Part shown: positions 35,601 to 48,500 of the stretch, one piece after another
Layout: the number at the start of each line of letters is the position of its first letter
How positions within the stretch are numbered: the first letter of the stretch is position 1
Assembly (NCBI RefSeq): GCF_000224145.3
Contig: NC_020168.2
Coordinates: 6,429,792-6,493,791, forward strand
DNA: 64,000 bases
Direction: 5' to 3'
DNA from: Ciona intestinalis
Taxonomy: Eukaryota > Chordata > Ascidiacea > Phlebobranchia > Cionidae
Made by a program: the position numbers and the translations under genes
Notes under the pieces: generated by a model
What the model was told of the DNA's origin: nothing
Seen by the model: the letters and a program-made list of their open reading frames with translations, nothing else
Databases searched by the model: none

Positions 35601-38600
35601 TTTCGCTTTTGTCAACACTCTTGTTCTTCGCTATCGTGACCGAAGAGATGAAACAAATTTCATTCATTCATTAAGACATGGATGGGAAATTTCTTTTAAT
35701 TGTTTACTCAATTTGGTGTTTTACTTTTCCACACGGTCTAGTTGTAAAATAATTTGCAAAAATTTAGTTTCCAAGTTATGAATAAACTGTAAGAGTGTAT
35801 GAGGGCTTGAAGTGTATAAATTAGCAACAAGAGTTGTTTATTTATTATCAGCCCAATGGAAAACTGTTATTAATACTTTCTTCCTAACATAGAGCAAGAG
35901 ACCCTTCAAGAAACTTACGACATCGAATACATAAATGATTGGTTGGCTCATATAAAGGAAGTTCAAGTTGAAACAAGGAAAACAATTGCGTTGAAAATGA
36001 ACGAAAGATTTGATCTAGTGTCTGTTCCAAGGTTGATGCGTGGTATTATATTATATTTTTTCTATGTTATTCTACATGGATAAAGCCTACAGAATGGCAT
36101 GCTATGGTACCTGAAATATGGGCCAGAATTGGCCCATTACCATGGCACCCAGGCTGCTACAACCCATAAGTGACCACTGGGTTGGGGAAGTGTCTGATAA
36201 GTAACATCAATGATTAAGATACAAACGAACAAATGCCGAACCATTGAGCCACGGTGCTGGGCATATGTGGTCTTATTTATGTAGCCCTGTCACACTAGGA
36301 TAAATAAGTTACATTCACACAATATATTTAACAGTTTAATTGTTGCATCCCACAGAACACTGACCATCAATGAGTTGTGTATGTCGGTAGCCATCAACCT
36401 ACAACTAACACAAGGTGCAGGCTTCTATAGAGGATACGAACGAGAGACTTGCACACCTGATAGAAGGATCGTACTTAGAAGGAAATCAGATCAAAAGTTC
36501 CTGGATGATTTCACAGGTTTGTTTGGCAGTACAGTAGTTAAAAGGGCTGGTTTCAAGGTGTTTGTTTAAAACTAACTTAGTGGTTTCTCATGTGTTCTCT
36601 AAATTGTTAACCATACAATAAAAAAGATAAACAGGTTGTATTTATTTATTTATTGTTGTTCCTTTTAGTTTGTTAGCATGCCTGCGGGTAGCTATGCATG
36701 GTAACATAGGCTCAAAGCCTGTGTGGCAGACTAACTCCCAAAATGCTTGTCCTAAACCAACCCAGTATTTCCTTATGGGTTGTATAATTGTCAGCCATAC
36801 AATAAAAAGGATAAAAAGTTATATTCATTAGTTCAGTGTTCATACTTTTATTCGGTGTAAGTGTTTTGTTGTAAAAGTTTTGTTTGTCTAAACATTTTGT
36901 TTTAAAAGGCAGTTTTGTTCAACATTATTTTATGATCCTACGTTTATTATCTTACCTTGTAACCTTAGGTGTGGAAGGGAGTCGTAATATTCGTGACATT
37001 CTGGGAATAAATAAAGATGAAGTGGCGATCGTCGAACCTGCGATGTTTCCTAAATATGAGGTGAATTTAATCGAGTGCATAAAGTTGAATAAAGTTGTAT
37101 TCTCTATATATGTAAGGTTCTACATTGAGGCCAGCCATGGGTTCTAGCATTTAAGCCAGGATTGGCCCATTACCCGACACGCAGGGTGGTACAACAGATT
37201 TAATGACCACCGGGTTAATGCGATGTCTGATAAGTCTTGCCCAAGGACATAGATTTATGTCACTGATACTGATAGTATCGCTATTGTCTAACTAAAAGTT
37301 TTGTTTTTCCCAGTTTTACTTTGAAAGCAAATCTCGAAACAAAACTCTACGTACTGGAGCCACGTAAGTTAAAATGTGTTTCTTACAATCTATGGATAAA
37401 TATCTATAGTTGTTATATTAGACTATAAACATTTATGTATATCTGTCTGTATTAATAGTTAAAACCTTAAAAGCAATTGTGTATCTAAATATCTTTGCTC
37501 TAACCTGAGGAAATAATTCAGCTAAACTATAATGTTTACTAAAAAGTCTATTTCCAATATTACATTATGATAACAATATCAAAAATATTTAGATTATATT
37601 CAGTATCTAAAATCCCTGGGTTAAATATCTCCTCATAATAACAGTATCTGAAAATCTTTGAAAATTTCTTGACTTTTTCGAGTGTTCTTGAGTCAAGTAT
37701 TAGACAACAATGAATGCCTTGTTCTGTCACAATGCCTGTGTTATTAATTATACAATGGAGGAGTTACTCTGTGTTCTTGGACACGCTGGTTGTTTTGATA
37801 ATAAGATACATGAAAACTGGTGGAGAGTAAGAACAGGCCGAGTTAGATTGGAAAATCTATTCATAATAATAATAATAACTTTTATTGGTCTCTTCAATTA
37901 CGGTAGCGAAGATTTAAAAATATTTTAAACGGAAAGACAGGATATAGCGACGAAACAACAGTTGTTAAAACACGCTTTCGGTTAAAAACATATTTACATT
38001 TATTTGGAAGAAAATAAGCGTGGTCGCTACACCTATTCATTTAGTTGATGTGTTAGTTGTTCAGCTTAAGAAAGAATAAAAAGTATAAATGAAGCATTGT
38101 GGGATATCAGTGTATAGTTGTAGGCTTATTAAATAAATGTAACTTTAGTTGATATACAGAACAGCAGTGTTATAAAGACTGCTGTTTGCCTACCATATTT
38201 GAAATATTTTCATTGATATGTTTATTTATTAGCACAATCCGATTGTTGTACCAGAAAATGTACATTGGCTTATGAGCCCAGGGATATTGTATAGTTATAA
38301 ATGCAAAAACACAACATAAAAATGATTTCACTTTTCCCCCCACTAATCTGCTTAAAGTCTTTTAAAATATCTTAAAGGTTGAGGTTTAAGTTATGAGGTC
38401 AAAAGTGAGGTCAAAGTTGAAAGGTTATCTGGATCGAAGTCCGTTGCCCAAGTTCGCCTCCTGGTGGATGGAATTAGACGAGGACGGAGATTGGTGCGAG
38501 TTGTTTTCATGGAGACTATATTTTTGTTACTCGACCGAAAATTAAATACCACATACGTATTTAATTAAGCTTATTTTGCATGAGTTTGTATGAACCTGCC

Positions 38601-41600
38601 CACAAAAAATTTAAGTCTTATTCCACCGATCCCTTTTCAAAAAATTGCTTCTTTTTTCGCCTTCCTATCACTTAAACAATCCTTTAAAGTTGTTTATATC
38701 TTTCAGCTTCTTATACCAAGTTTTTCCGGGAAACACAAACCAATGGCAGAGATTATTCTTCAAGGCAGTCCGTGATGGAGATACTGATGTTGTGAAAAAG
38801 ATGGTCATCTTCTTCAAGGATTCGCATCCGGACTTTATTTTGTCCAAGGAGATAAAATCAGGCAACACTGCATTGCATGCTGCGGCAAGATTCGGACATT
38901 TTGTGAGTCTGTAATTAGTGGTTATGATGGTAGAATTGTAGATTATATCTTTGTGGGTGGGAGCTTAAGTAACCTATTTATGGTTGCCACTCCCATGCTC
39001 ACAGATGAGTTGCTTAAGCTATTGCAGTGTGTGGATAGTTTAAGCTATTGCATTAAGCTATTGTAGTGTGTGGATAAGCATATATCATTATACTATTTGT
39101 AACGAGAATTCATAATTCAAGTTAAATTATTTAACAAACTGCCCAACTTTCAAAAGCTTGCATATCCACCTTCCACATTTCCCAGGAGATTGCGAAATAT
39201 TTGTTGGAGAATGGATGCAACGTTAACGCACGTAACACATCGGGGTGGACTCCTCTGTTTTATGCAGGGGAGGGGTTGCATAGAAGAGTTGCTCAGGTTA
39301 GGATGTTTTTTTTCGTGAATATTTTCGCGAAGCTGTAATTTGTGTTTTTGGCTATAAAAACTGCTCTATGAACCACTGTGGTAGATAACCAAAACTATCT
39401 GTATAAAGGTTAAAGCCATATCTTTAGGTTGCAGGGTTAAAAAAGCAAAGGGTAATAAGTTAACTTGAAGGTACATATAACAAATTATCATTATATGTTT
39501 AGCTTCTTATTGAATGGGGGTGTAACGTGAAGATACAAAACTTTCGTTGTCAAAATGCGTTTGATTTAATTCGACATGAAGAGATGAAAGAATCTTTGTC
39601 AGGTAATAATGGGGATTGTTGTTGATAATACATATTGTGCCCGCTGAGTGAGACACTTAACTCAACAGTGAGCATGAGGTGCATGAATACACCATATGTG
39701 TCTGGTGAGTAAGAAGACACCCATGTTATAACTTGATGCTAGGCATGAGGTGTACGAGTACACCATGTGTGTCTGGTGTATAAGAAGACTACCATGTTAT
39801 AACTTGACGCTAAGCACGAGGTGTATAAACCTAACAAACATCTATCCTGCACCAGACATCGGCCAACTTTGGGCAATGGCCGTTCCTTCTGTAACGGTTG
39901 GTCGATTAGAACTACTAAAGCGTATCGTTAAAGACCACGTGCTTGGAATCCGTGAAATGGCTGACATTGGTGCACGATGTGTACGTGGGAGCACGCTGTT
40001 GCACACGGCTGTACATTTCTGTCAAACTGATGTCATTAAGGTAAATGTTATGAAATATAATGTTAATCTATGTCAGTCACTGTAAATTGCTTTTTATCGG
40101 GTTTAACAGCTACATTGGTTAACCAATACTTTTTCACTTATTTTAGGGTGTTATAATTACACAGCATGCTGTAATGAAATTAGGCATTTGCAACATAACG
40201 ACAGTCGTTTTGACACACTATGAATAAAACTGCATTAGACAAAATTATAAATGCCCAGTGTATTAAACCCAATAATCAGCTCTTTTTAAGGTAACATACA
40301 TTCCAATATATTTGATTACTAGTAGCTGGACTTGATTTTTGTTGGTTACGTTCCGACTTCCGTAGCACCAGATCATTGCTGTACTTTACTATACAAGAAT
40401 CTACAACTATATGAACATCAGATCAGGGTCAGATTCGAAGAATTTATTACAAGTTATTCTAATATATTTGTCATATGTATCATAGAACTTACTCAAGGCT
40501 CGCGTGGATGTGAATTTGAAAGATTACCAAGGTGCTTCTCCACTACATAGAGCTAAAGATGTTGGAACTATTGAGGTGAGATGCAGTGTGTCTAGTACTA
40601 CCTACTACGTGTAATATTTGTGTGTTTGCTGCTTTGAACTTATGGGAGAAGAAATGTGGGTGGGAACTTGAGTAATTTATCGATGGTTGCCGCTCCCATG
40701 TCCAACAGTCGAGTTGCTGAAGCTATTTCAGTGTTTGGATAAGCAGACATGACTTTGGTTGGTTTAGTCATTTATATCCTCGTGGGTGTAAACTTGTCCA
40801 TTTTTGCTATCTTCTTATCCAAAGTCAAGCAGACATGACTTTTGGTTGGTGTGATCATGTATATTCATCTGATTAAACTATCACTAATTCTGCAATATGT
40901 AGATTATTTTCACCAGTGTTTCCCATATATTTCAGTTGTTGCTTGATAGCAATGCAGATGTGAATGCTACAGATGATGAAGGCAACACTGCCCTCCATGT
41001 AAGGGCTTATGGAGAAGATGGAAAACCTTCATGTATCGATGGATTGAATATGCTGGTATGATATTTCTACTATATAGTATAATGTTTTTATTTAAATTGA
41101 CCTTACCTTTATTTTTTGTTCAATGTTTTGTATTTATTCTTCACGGATTAGAATTTTTATATTTCGTTTTGTTGGTTGTATACTGTTATTTCTGTTTTCA
41201 TATTCATAGAAATATAATATTTCACAGATATCCAGAGGATCAAACATAATTCATAGAAATCTTCGAAAGTTGATCCCAATCCATTGTGCGGCTATGCAGG
41301 TATTATGATGTCATAATGTATTGTTTGTATTTACGAAGAATTTTGTGAATTCGATTTAATGCTCATGAAGTTAGATGAAATAACATTCAGAATCGAGTGT
41401 TACAAAATAAGTAACAAACAAAATTTCAAACAATTGGATTTGGTTGACTTTATTTTTGTTTTCATAGCACTTGATCTTTATAGTATATTTAGAAAAAGTA
41501 GAATTATGTTTATAACACATGGTTATTCTTACATCATAAAATCAAACACCTAATATTGTGATGTCATACAGGGTCGTAGTGATGCCATAAAAGAAATGTT

Positions 41601-44600
41601 GGATTCCAGTAATGACCAAATTAAAAGTGAGATTGAGAATGAAGAAGGAGAGGAACCACCAAGCTTGCCATATTTGGCAATCACTGGCAACCATATGGAA
41701 TGTGCAAGATGGTGAATATTGTTTGTTGAGTTCGAATGTAACTTGTTTATATTTATGTGTGTGTAAAGCAAAAGTTGTCGCAGCACGTACTGTTTTGTAC
41801 ACCTTGTGCCACCTAAGAGTTACCGGGGACGTTGTAATTACTTTTTATATATGGCTGACCATTTGAACAACCCATCAATGCCCACTGGGTTGGAACAGTT
41901 TCTGTCAGTGTTTTGCACAATGCACATAGGCTTACAATGGTAGCTACATTGAGCATTGAACCCTGTACTTTCTATTACAAATTAATCACTTCCTCAAAAA
42001 ATGATTTATTTCACCCAATCTAGTTTAACCTTCAACCAACTACTTACATAACTATATAATATCCACCATGTTCCAAATGTTGGTACACTAGTTTTTTATA
42101 CCAGAAAGAATGTTGTTTTTACATTATGCATTGTGGCAAAAGTACGTAGTATTTATTTAGTTATTACCCACAGGTTAGTCGGACTCGGTTTCCTCTTCAA
42201 ACCAGGGGAGGCCAACCAAGTGATGCACAAGATCCTCATCCAGGAGTTGGAAGTTGATAATCGATCCGCAGCATCCGCGTTCCTCCTCGAAAACGGAGGA
42301 TCCGTCAACCTTCAATATGAAGGAAGAAATACGTGAGTGGATAAATGTAACCTGTTTATCTTTGTGTGGCAGGGCAACAACAGTCATTATAACATGGGTG
42401 TTATGTCGCATACAGCTCATGCTTGCTTACAGGTTACCACGTATGTAATTTTGTGGGTAAATAAATAGCTCAATGATCCTTGCGAGACGGGAAATCGACA
42501 GACGTTATAACATAAATATTTTGTTTCATATACCTCATGCCTGCTTACAAAACACGCTATGGTAGCTAGGATTTAAGCCGGGGTTGGCACATTACAACTT
42601 CTAATACTCCGGTGAGTATCATTGATTACCCTCACTCCCCAACGTCAGGTCCGTTCATCTTGCAACCAAAATGTCGGGGCCACCAGATGTCCTTGGAGTG
42701 CTGTTGGAGTTCGGAGCTTCGTTCGATTTACCCAATGATGAGGGGGAAAGCCCCTTGTTTGATACTATGCGACACAACAACTTTCAAGCTGCCAGCATTC
42801 TTATAGAGAAAGGTAACATGGATGCTTATATATATATGTAGGTGTAGTTTTATGGTGCTGCATACCAGAGAAGATAGGATATGTGCTTTATATGTAATTA
42901 CTAATTCAAACAGTAAAATATGTTTAATGTTTTTCACAGAAACATGTTTTCTATATACATATTTACAGTTATACATATTAGTTTTTTTGTATAGTGGCTC
43001 TTTTAGTCAAGGGACAATTTTAAAAACTGCCATTTAATAAAGTGTTTAAACTACTAAATGTTTCTAACTTTTAATCTGGCAACACTGTTAGGAGCGGATG
43101 TTAGAAAGAAAAACATGCATGGCATCACTGCTTTGGATTTGATCCACGATTTTGACGAATGGATTTCATCGACTTTATTCACTGATGACATCATAGCAAG
43201 GTTCAAAGGTCAGGAAGATGAAATAAAATTCTTATATTTTATTGACATAAAATTATTAATTGTCCTAGGAAATTATTTGGGGTAAATGAATTAATGTACC
43301 ATTTTTTTCTACGTATGATGGGACAACGACAACTGTTATGGTGTTCTATTTATAATACCTCATATCTGCTTGCAAGTTACCACGTATGTAACCATGATGG
43401 CATTTATTCTTGGTTATTCTTTTGTTTTATATCACTGAGTTTGAGGTTATTTGCTGCCTTTTAAAACAGGAAATTTATTTTTTACAATTTTAGAAGATCT
43501 CTCTTAGAAATATCTTAATTAATCCATGAATTGTTCCAGCTTACAAACTAAAGCACGCACGTGATCTTATTCGAGCGATCACTAAGAAATTAAACGAAGA
43601 AACGAAAAGGACAAGAAATTTAATGAAACAAAATTTTTATCAAGAACAGGTTGGTAATAGCATTATACCAAACAGCTGGTATTTATTTTTACAGTTTATG
43701 TGACTTAGCATTGTTGGCTGTTACTTGAAACATTTAAACTTACGATACCCTATGTAAAAATACAATAAAAACAAGAAAGCAAGTTTTATAGTTAAGCGGG
43801 GTAGTTTTTACCGTTTTACAAAATTTCATTGTATTATACCACAAAACTGCATCGTATTATACTACAAAATTGCATTGTATTATACTACAAAATTGCATCG
43901 TATATACTACAATCCTCCGTGAAAAACTACAATAAAAAGAAGGGAAAAATATAAGTTTTATAGATTAGCATGATATAATGCAGAATACCAAATGTGATTG
44001 GCTAAGTTACAGTCGAAATGACTCTTGGCTATATCTGTGTAGTCTCTCATCTTACACATATTTACAAAGTTCCAGCAAACAAAAAGCTTACCTGTGACAT
44101 CACAAAGTAGGAAGAGCGTGGGTGGTTCCCCTGTTCCGAGATTCACAACCAAAACCTTCCCTTCAATACAAACACATGGTAGGTTAACAATTGACTAAAG
44201 AGAAGAAAATTTTACATTAAAAATTGTGCCAACAACTTATTTTAAACTTTTCAATAAACAAACATTTTCATAAAATAACAAGGGTATGTAAAGTGTATTC
44301 CAGGTGCAAAACCTTTTCACAGATTCCATTATATATGTCTCACCAGATCTGCAATCAAATATACTTGGAAAATAATGCTTTTACCCATTTTTTTTCAGTT
44401 TGAAAGAATTTTTTTTTTTTTATATTTTAAACATTTTTATATTTTTTGTTTAAATTTAAAACATTTTCTTTTTTGTTTAAATTTGAAGCAATTTTTATTT
44501 CCAGCGACACATGACAGTTGGCACCCTCAAGTACGAGAACGAAGGTTAGCCCTTCCTCCGTTAAGTCTTCCACAACCAACCAACCGGAACCAAACACCCC

Positions 44601-44614
44601 GCATCACTGGATGA
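29683..44614 (+). CDS. Large calponin-homology-like plus ankyrin-repeat protein
   Basis: About 26 exons; the first are 29683-29812, 30337-30503, 30874-30984, 32694-32820, 33101-33225, 34256-34383, 34725-34896, 35264-35390, 35893-36031, 36356-36516, 36969-37060, 37314-37363 and 38410-38493. They continue with 38707-38902, 39186-39296, 39503-39602, 39856-40040, 40486-40575, 40936-41055, 41228-41299, 41572-41711, 42174-42332, 42649-42812, 43092-43208, 43540-43653 and 44505-44614. The total is 3,291 bases, 1,096 residues, with phase closed. Residues 1-136 resemble a divergent CH domain (FTAWINLRL, DHVFDLLWRLVAHDIWF), then PPPKKKKRRV (NLS-like). A second CH-like region lies at about 190-320 (NVYSLDDLVDSRALCGLVN, WTINLAMRTISKML), then a helical, charged part. 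Ankyrin repeats run from about 538 to 1020 (SGNTALHAAARFGHF, EIAKYLLENGCNVNARN, EGNTALH, GESPLFD), and the C terminus is basic. I do not recognise an ortholog; a cytoskeletal or ciliary role is inference. The last donor/acceptor pair has an alternative that would shorten the tail. Confidence 0.85.
30545..30690 (+). repeat. tRNA-derived SINE
   Basis: A-box 'gtggcaaagtggttagcg' and B-box-like 'ggtattggtttcaaaactcg', with body 'tgtgggcgtatgtgtccttg' and 'aacacttaacgtcaattgct'. Same family as 29278; in intron 2 of the CH/ankyrin gene. Confidence 0.8.
31589..31638. other. Assembly gap (50 N)
   Basis: A run of N inside the hAT-like element, with the same approximately 345-bp sequence on both sides, so the gap is likely artificial. 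Confidence 1.
32469..32490. repeat. Perfect 22-bp palindrome with a CRE core
   Basis: Inside the right end of the hAT-like element. Two 11-base arms (GCGTCTATGAC and its complement) meet at TGACGTCA, the consensus CREB/ATF site. No left-end equivalent was seen. Confidence 0.8.
34596..34700. repeat. GTTATAACACGGGTGTTCTG dispersed repeat copy
   Basis: 'agttacatacgtggtaagag', 'gaggtatatgaaacaaaaca', 'ccatgttataacgactgtcg' and 'ctgtcccgccacactagaat', in reverse orientation relative to the copy at 5254. Intron 6 of the CH/ankyrin gene. Confidence 0.75.
36077..36310. repeat. Dispersed SINE-body fragment
   Basis: 'aatatgggccagaattggcc', 'ccatggcacccaggctgcta' and 'gtgtctgataagtaacatca' match 37122-37262 ('ttggcccattacccgacacg', 'gcgatgtctgataagtcttg') and parts at 41865-41990. 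Repeats of one intron-borne element; no coding signal. Confidence 0.6.
39655..39840. repeat. Two copies of the 71-bp unit
   Basis: Two tandem, diverged copies of the unit that forms the array at 3828 ('cagtgagcatgaggtgcatg', 'aatacaccatatgtgtctgg'), in intron 16 of the CH/ankyrin gene. Confidence 0.8.
40650..40870. repeat. Dispersed repeat, GACTTATCCATGGTTGCC family, one and a half copies
   Basis: 'gtgggtgggaacttgagtaa', 'gatggttgccgctcccatgt' and 'gataagcagacatgactttg', followed by a second partial copy ('aagcagacatgacttttggt'). Intron of the CH/ankyrin gene. Confidence 0.75.
43820..43920. repeat. About 27-bp tandem repeat
   Basis: About four units of 'tacaaaattgcatcgtatta' with 'tactacaaaa', in the last large intron of the CH/ankyrin gene. 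Confidence 0.8.
44099..44194 (-). other. Isolated exon-like open stretch, opposite strand
   Basis: It is bounded by an excellent minus-strand acceptor (ttctctttag) and donor (ACAG then gtaagc). It encodes about 32 residues including LVVNLGTGEPPTLFLLCDVT. It lies inside an intron of the plus-strand CH/ankyrin gene, and I found no partner exon on the minus strand nearby. It could be a relic of a copied gene, an exon of a nested gene, or chance. Confidence 0.3.
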
Positions 44615-44619
44615 GTCAG

Positions 44620-45470
44620 CATTTTTATTATGAATCAGCACTTTTTGATCGCTAAATAAGTCAGCCTTTTTATCATGAATAGGCACTTCTTAAACACTGT
44701 GGTATTTACAAAAACCCTTTTATTTATAGCAGGTTATGACATCACAATTCACTGTGATGTTTAAATAGCTATTGTAGTCTAACTATCCTCACTGTGATGA
44801 ACACTGACTGAAAGAATATAAAACTTTAAATATTGTTTTTTTTATAATGGCTTCATTACAGAATGGCTTCATTAGCAGCAGATCTTTTGGTGACTAATAA
44901 TGAGTCTAAAATTAATTATCCACACAGTTACATAAGCGGTAACTCGTAAAGGGTATAAGGTGTATAAAACAAAACACTTGTGTTATATTAAATGTTGTTT
45001 ATTTGCCACGAGAAGGTAAATAAGCAACACTTTTTTATAAAAGTAATATTTTGCCAATAAAGCCTACCAGGTCCTACTTTGATATTTTGAAGACATCAAC
45101 TTATGTTGAGTAGCTTAAATACAAGCGATAAAGTGCAGCTAACAAAATATCAGTAAAATTTACAAACAAAAATTATAAACATTTAAAAAGTACCATGCAT
45201 ATTAAAACCAACCCCCTGAACACAAAAAAATGCATAAAATTAGGTGAAGATTTAAAGCTAATAAAGTGGTAATGGGGTAAATGTTGAAGATGTAATATGG
45301 CTGTCTCACTGGTCAAAAAATGTACCACATTTATACATAGTTACTACTAAACTGTTAATAAACACACACTATACGTTTAACAGTTTTAACATTGGTTTTG
45401 TAAAATATGAGTTGTTTGAACATTGTTGCATTACAGAGAATCAATAACAATGTGAAAACAATTTTTCTTT
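44620..45470. other. Intergenic, convergent gene ends
   Basis: AT-rich spacer between the CH/ankyrin stop and the fucosyltransferase 3' end (both genes converge here). There is a degraded dispersed-repeat copy near 44930-45030. No exon seen. Confidence 0.6.
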
Positions 45471-45475
45471 CTCCA

Positions 45476-45481
45476 TTTATT
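45476..45481 (-). terminator. Fucosyltransferase polyadenylation signal
   Basis: AATAAA on the minus strand, about 50 bases after the stop codon at 45533. Confidence 0.6.
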
Positions 45482-45532
45482 TTCTATTTCAAAAAATTGT
45501 TTTTTCTATTTAAAAAAATTCGGAGATGTTTT

Positions 45533-48500
45533 CTATGCTAAGCATTCGGTAGGTTCGGAATTGTAAAAAAAGTCTGTCATTGAAGAATGGATGTTTTCTG
45601 TTGGATTGGACAGCAGTTTATCACATAGAACCTCTTCTCTGGTTCGTGAATAAAGTTTTTTAATTCTTTCCATTCCCTCTCCTGGGTTTCGAACCCAGTT
45701 AAAATATTCCCTGTATGCTGTATCGTTCTTATCAAGATATAAAAGATATTCAACCAACTTGGCCGGGCTTTCAAAATCTTCTGTGTGGATAAAAGACCCA
45801 GGTGGGGCCAGATATTCAATGTCCTTTTTGCTTGGCCCCCAAACAACAGGGACTCTCCCATATTGAATACCATTTCTCCAGAACTTTTCGGTAGCATAAT
45901 CTTTACAATGCTCCGCATTCTCGAATGACAAATAGAACTTGTACGATTGTAGTTGCTTTTCTGATAAGCTGGAAAATTCTTCTTTATTTTTAAAACAATG
46001 CCCGAATCTGTCGACCGGAAATCCAGCTTCTACCATCTTTGTGACGTAATCCATTCGAAGTCGCGACCCGCGAAGTAATTCACAGTTACTCACAACCCAT
46101 AACTGTAATGTAAGCTTGACATTATAACCAACGAAAAGAAATAGACAATCAGCCAAAAATGTTAAATACGTGGTAACTGGTAAGCGGGCACGAGGTGTAT
46201 GATACAGAACACCCGTGTTATAACGACTGTCGTTGTCCCGCCACGTGAGGATAAATAAGTTATGTAGTACGGTGGAGGAAGATGGGAAACCTGTTTATTC
46301 CTTGTTTGCCTCTCATTTGGTAGTTAACAAAGAACACCCAAAGAATTATAAAACCGTATTCTCACGACTTTCAGAGACCACGAGGTGTATGGAAGCCGAC
46401 CTGGCTCGTAACACATACAACTTATAGTAGGGTGGGGGAAGATGGGACACCTTTAACACATCATTTCCAAATAGCCTGATCGTGTTTCAAACAATTAACA
46501 ACGGTCTTTGGAAGTCGTATATACGGTTTCATAATTCTTTGAATTTTCTTTGTCAACTACCAAATGGAAAGAGAAAACAAAATGAAAAGGTGTCCCATCT
46601 CCCCCCACCCTACTATATCTTATGATCAGAAATACAGTAAAAGGAATGCCCACCGCAACTCTGGACTTCGTCCGCCAACGTTGTATTCAGCCATGCTTCA
46701 TCTCTTGCAAATACTTCTCTCGCGTATTTGGATTCAAAGTACGGACAGAATACGTCACTATCGCTTCTATACGTCATCGTCCAGTTTATAAACCCGTTAT
46801 CGAACTTGTCCATTGCACGATTTTCACCGTGCTTTACATATGACGGCGCTTCCATGCTGAAGAAAACGTAGAACTGCTCCCGCCCTCTGTATAAGTAAAA
46901 AAAATAATAAATACGAATGTTATTCAACTTTTCACAGGTGTTCTCTTTCCTACACCTCGTATCTGGTTACGAGTTTCAACGTATGTAATTTTGTTGTCCT
47001 CGCGTGGCAGGAAATGACATACGTTATAACACGGATAAAATAAATAAAAGGGGTTGGTTAAAAAGCATAGCTGTTAAATTCTTATAGGCAGATCACTGTG
47101 CAATTGAAAAGAAATATGCACAAAGGAATATAATTAAATCACTTCAGGTGATGTTTTTTTGCTTTAAAAACGAATATGAATTTCGTGTAATGTCTCGACA
47201 TGCGAGGACTAATAAACTATGATATATGAATCACCTATAATGTTGCCACGGCATCGTGTCTTTATCAAGCCCGGAATAATGAAACACAACAGCTGCTGCT
47301 TCTTCTATCCTTGATCTATTATAAGTTAGAATACAATCGCCAGCCTTGAACCCCTCATTCCGTCCCTCCGAGGTCAAGCCCCATGGCGGTCGCCACATAA
47401 GTATCCATGTTGGTTTCTTCTCTGCTTGTGGTGTCGTGCTTATACTGAGTATGAATGAAGTTTATTTTGTATTGTTGGTCTCGATGAAAACGGGAAAGTT
47501 TACAAAACCGAAAAGACGGGCAGTAACGGTAAAACAACAGTTGTTAAAACACGCATATTAGTAAAACATAAAAACATAACACTTGGATAAAAGACCTGAC
47601 CGTTACACAATGTGTATATATGTGAATGAATAAAACTTATTTATCCGCGCATGTTGGGGCAACGAAAGTCGTTATATTCATTCACCTATAGTGACAGCAT
47701 ACGAGTTGCCACATGTGCAACTTTGTGGTTTAGTATTTCTTTATGTATGGCTGACAATTTGCGGTTGGGAGAGCGCTCTAACCACAAGCTACTTGGATCA
47801 AATCTTAATGCTGCTATTAATAAACGTGTTTGTTCTAGGCGAAAATCGGTTTAACCCAGTGCCCCCTAATATGTTTTCCGTATTTTAGTCATATATACAC
47901 TAAAATAACTACATACATAGTTACATGTGGTAACTCGTATAAACAGAAACAAGGTATATAAAACAGGGTACTAGCGTTATTACATCTGAAGCTGCCTCAG
48001 CCATACAGCCTAGTAGGCCGCGCCTTGCCACGTCGTATAGGACAAATGAGTCTGTTCATTTATTCAGTAGAGTAGACTAATTAATTGAACGGTGTGTAGA
48101 AGATGGGACACCTTTTCATTCTACTTTCTCGTACTATTTAGTAGTAAATAAAGACCGTATTCTCACGACTTCCATACATCGTTGTAAATTGTTTAAAACA
48201 CGACCAGGATATTTGTATAGTATGTGCTAAATGTGTCTCATCTTACCCCACAGTACTATATAACACATATATGTTCTGTTTAGTGCATCCGTGTTTAAAT
48301 ATGGCAATATACAGTAGGTTATAAGCTACGAGTTGGTGTGTCACTTGGTATTGTCCCAGCAGCATTGCATTTCAACAAGTTTCCGGTCCGGAAATTAACG
48401 CAAACAAATAAGACGACTGACTACCAAGCATACACATACATAGTACTGTAGTTGCACATGCAAATTTGCACACTGTGTGCGTGTACGGCTTATGGCATAT

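Noticed and set aside
40996-41005. A splice donor within the ankyrin exon at 'ctccatgtaagg'
   Set aside because: No acceptor follows at a workable distance, and reading straight through to the donor at 41055 keeps the frame.
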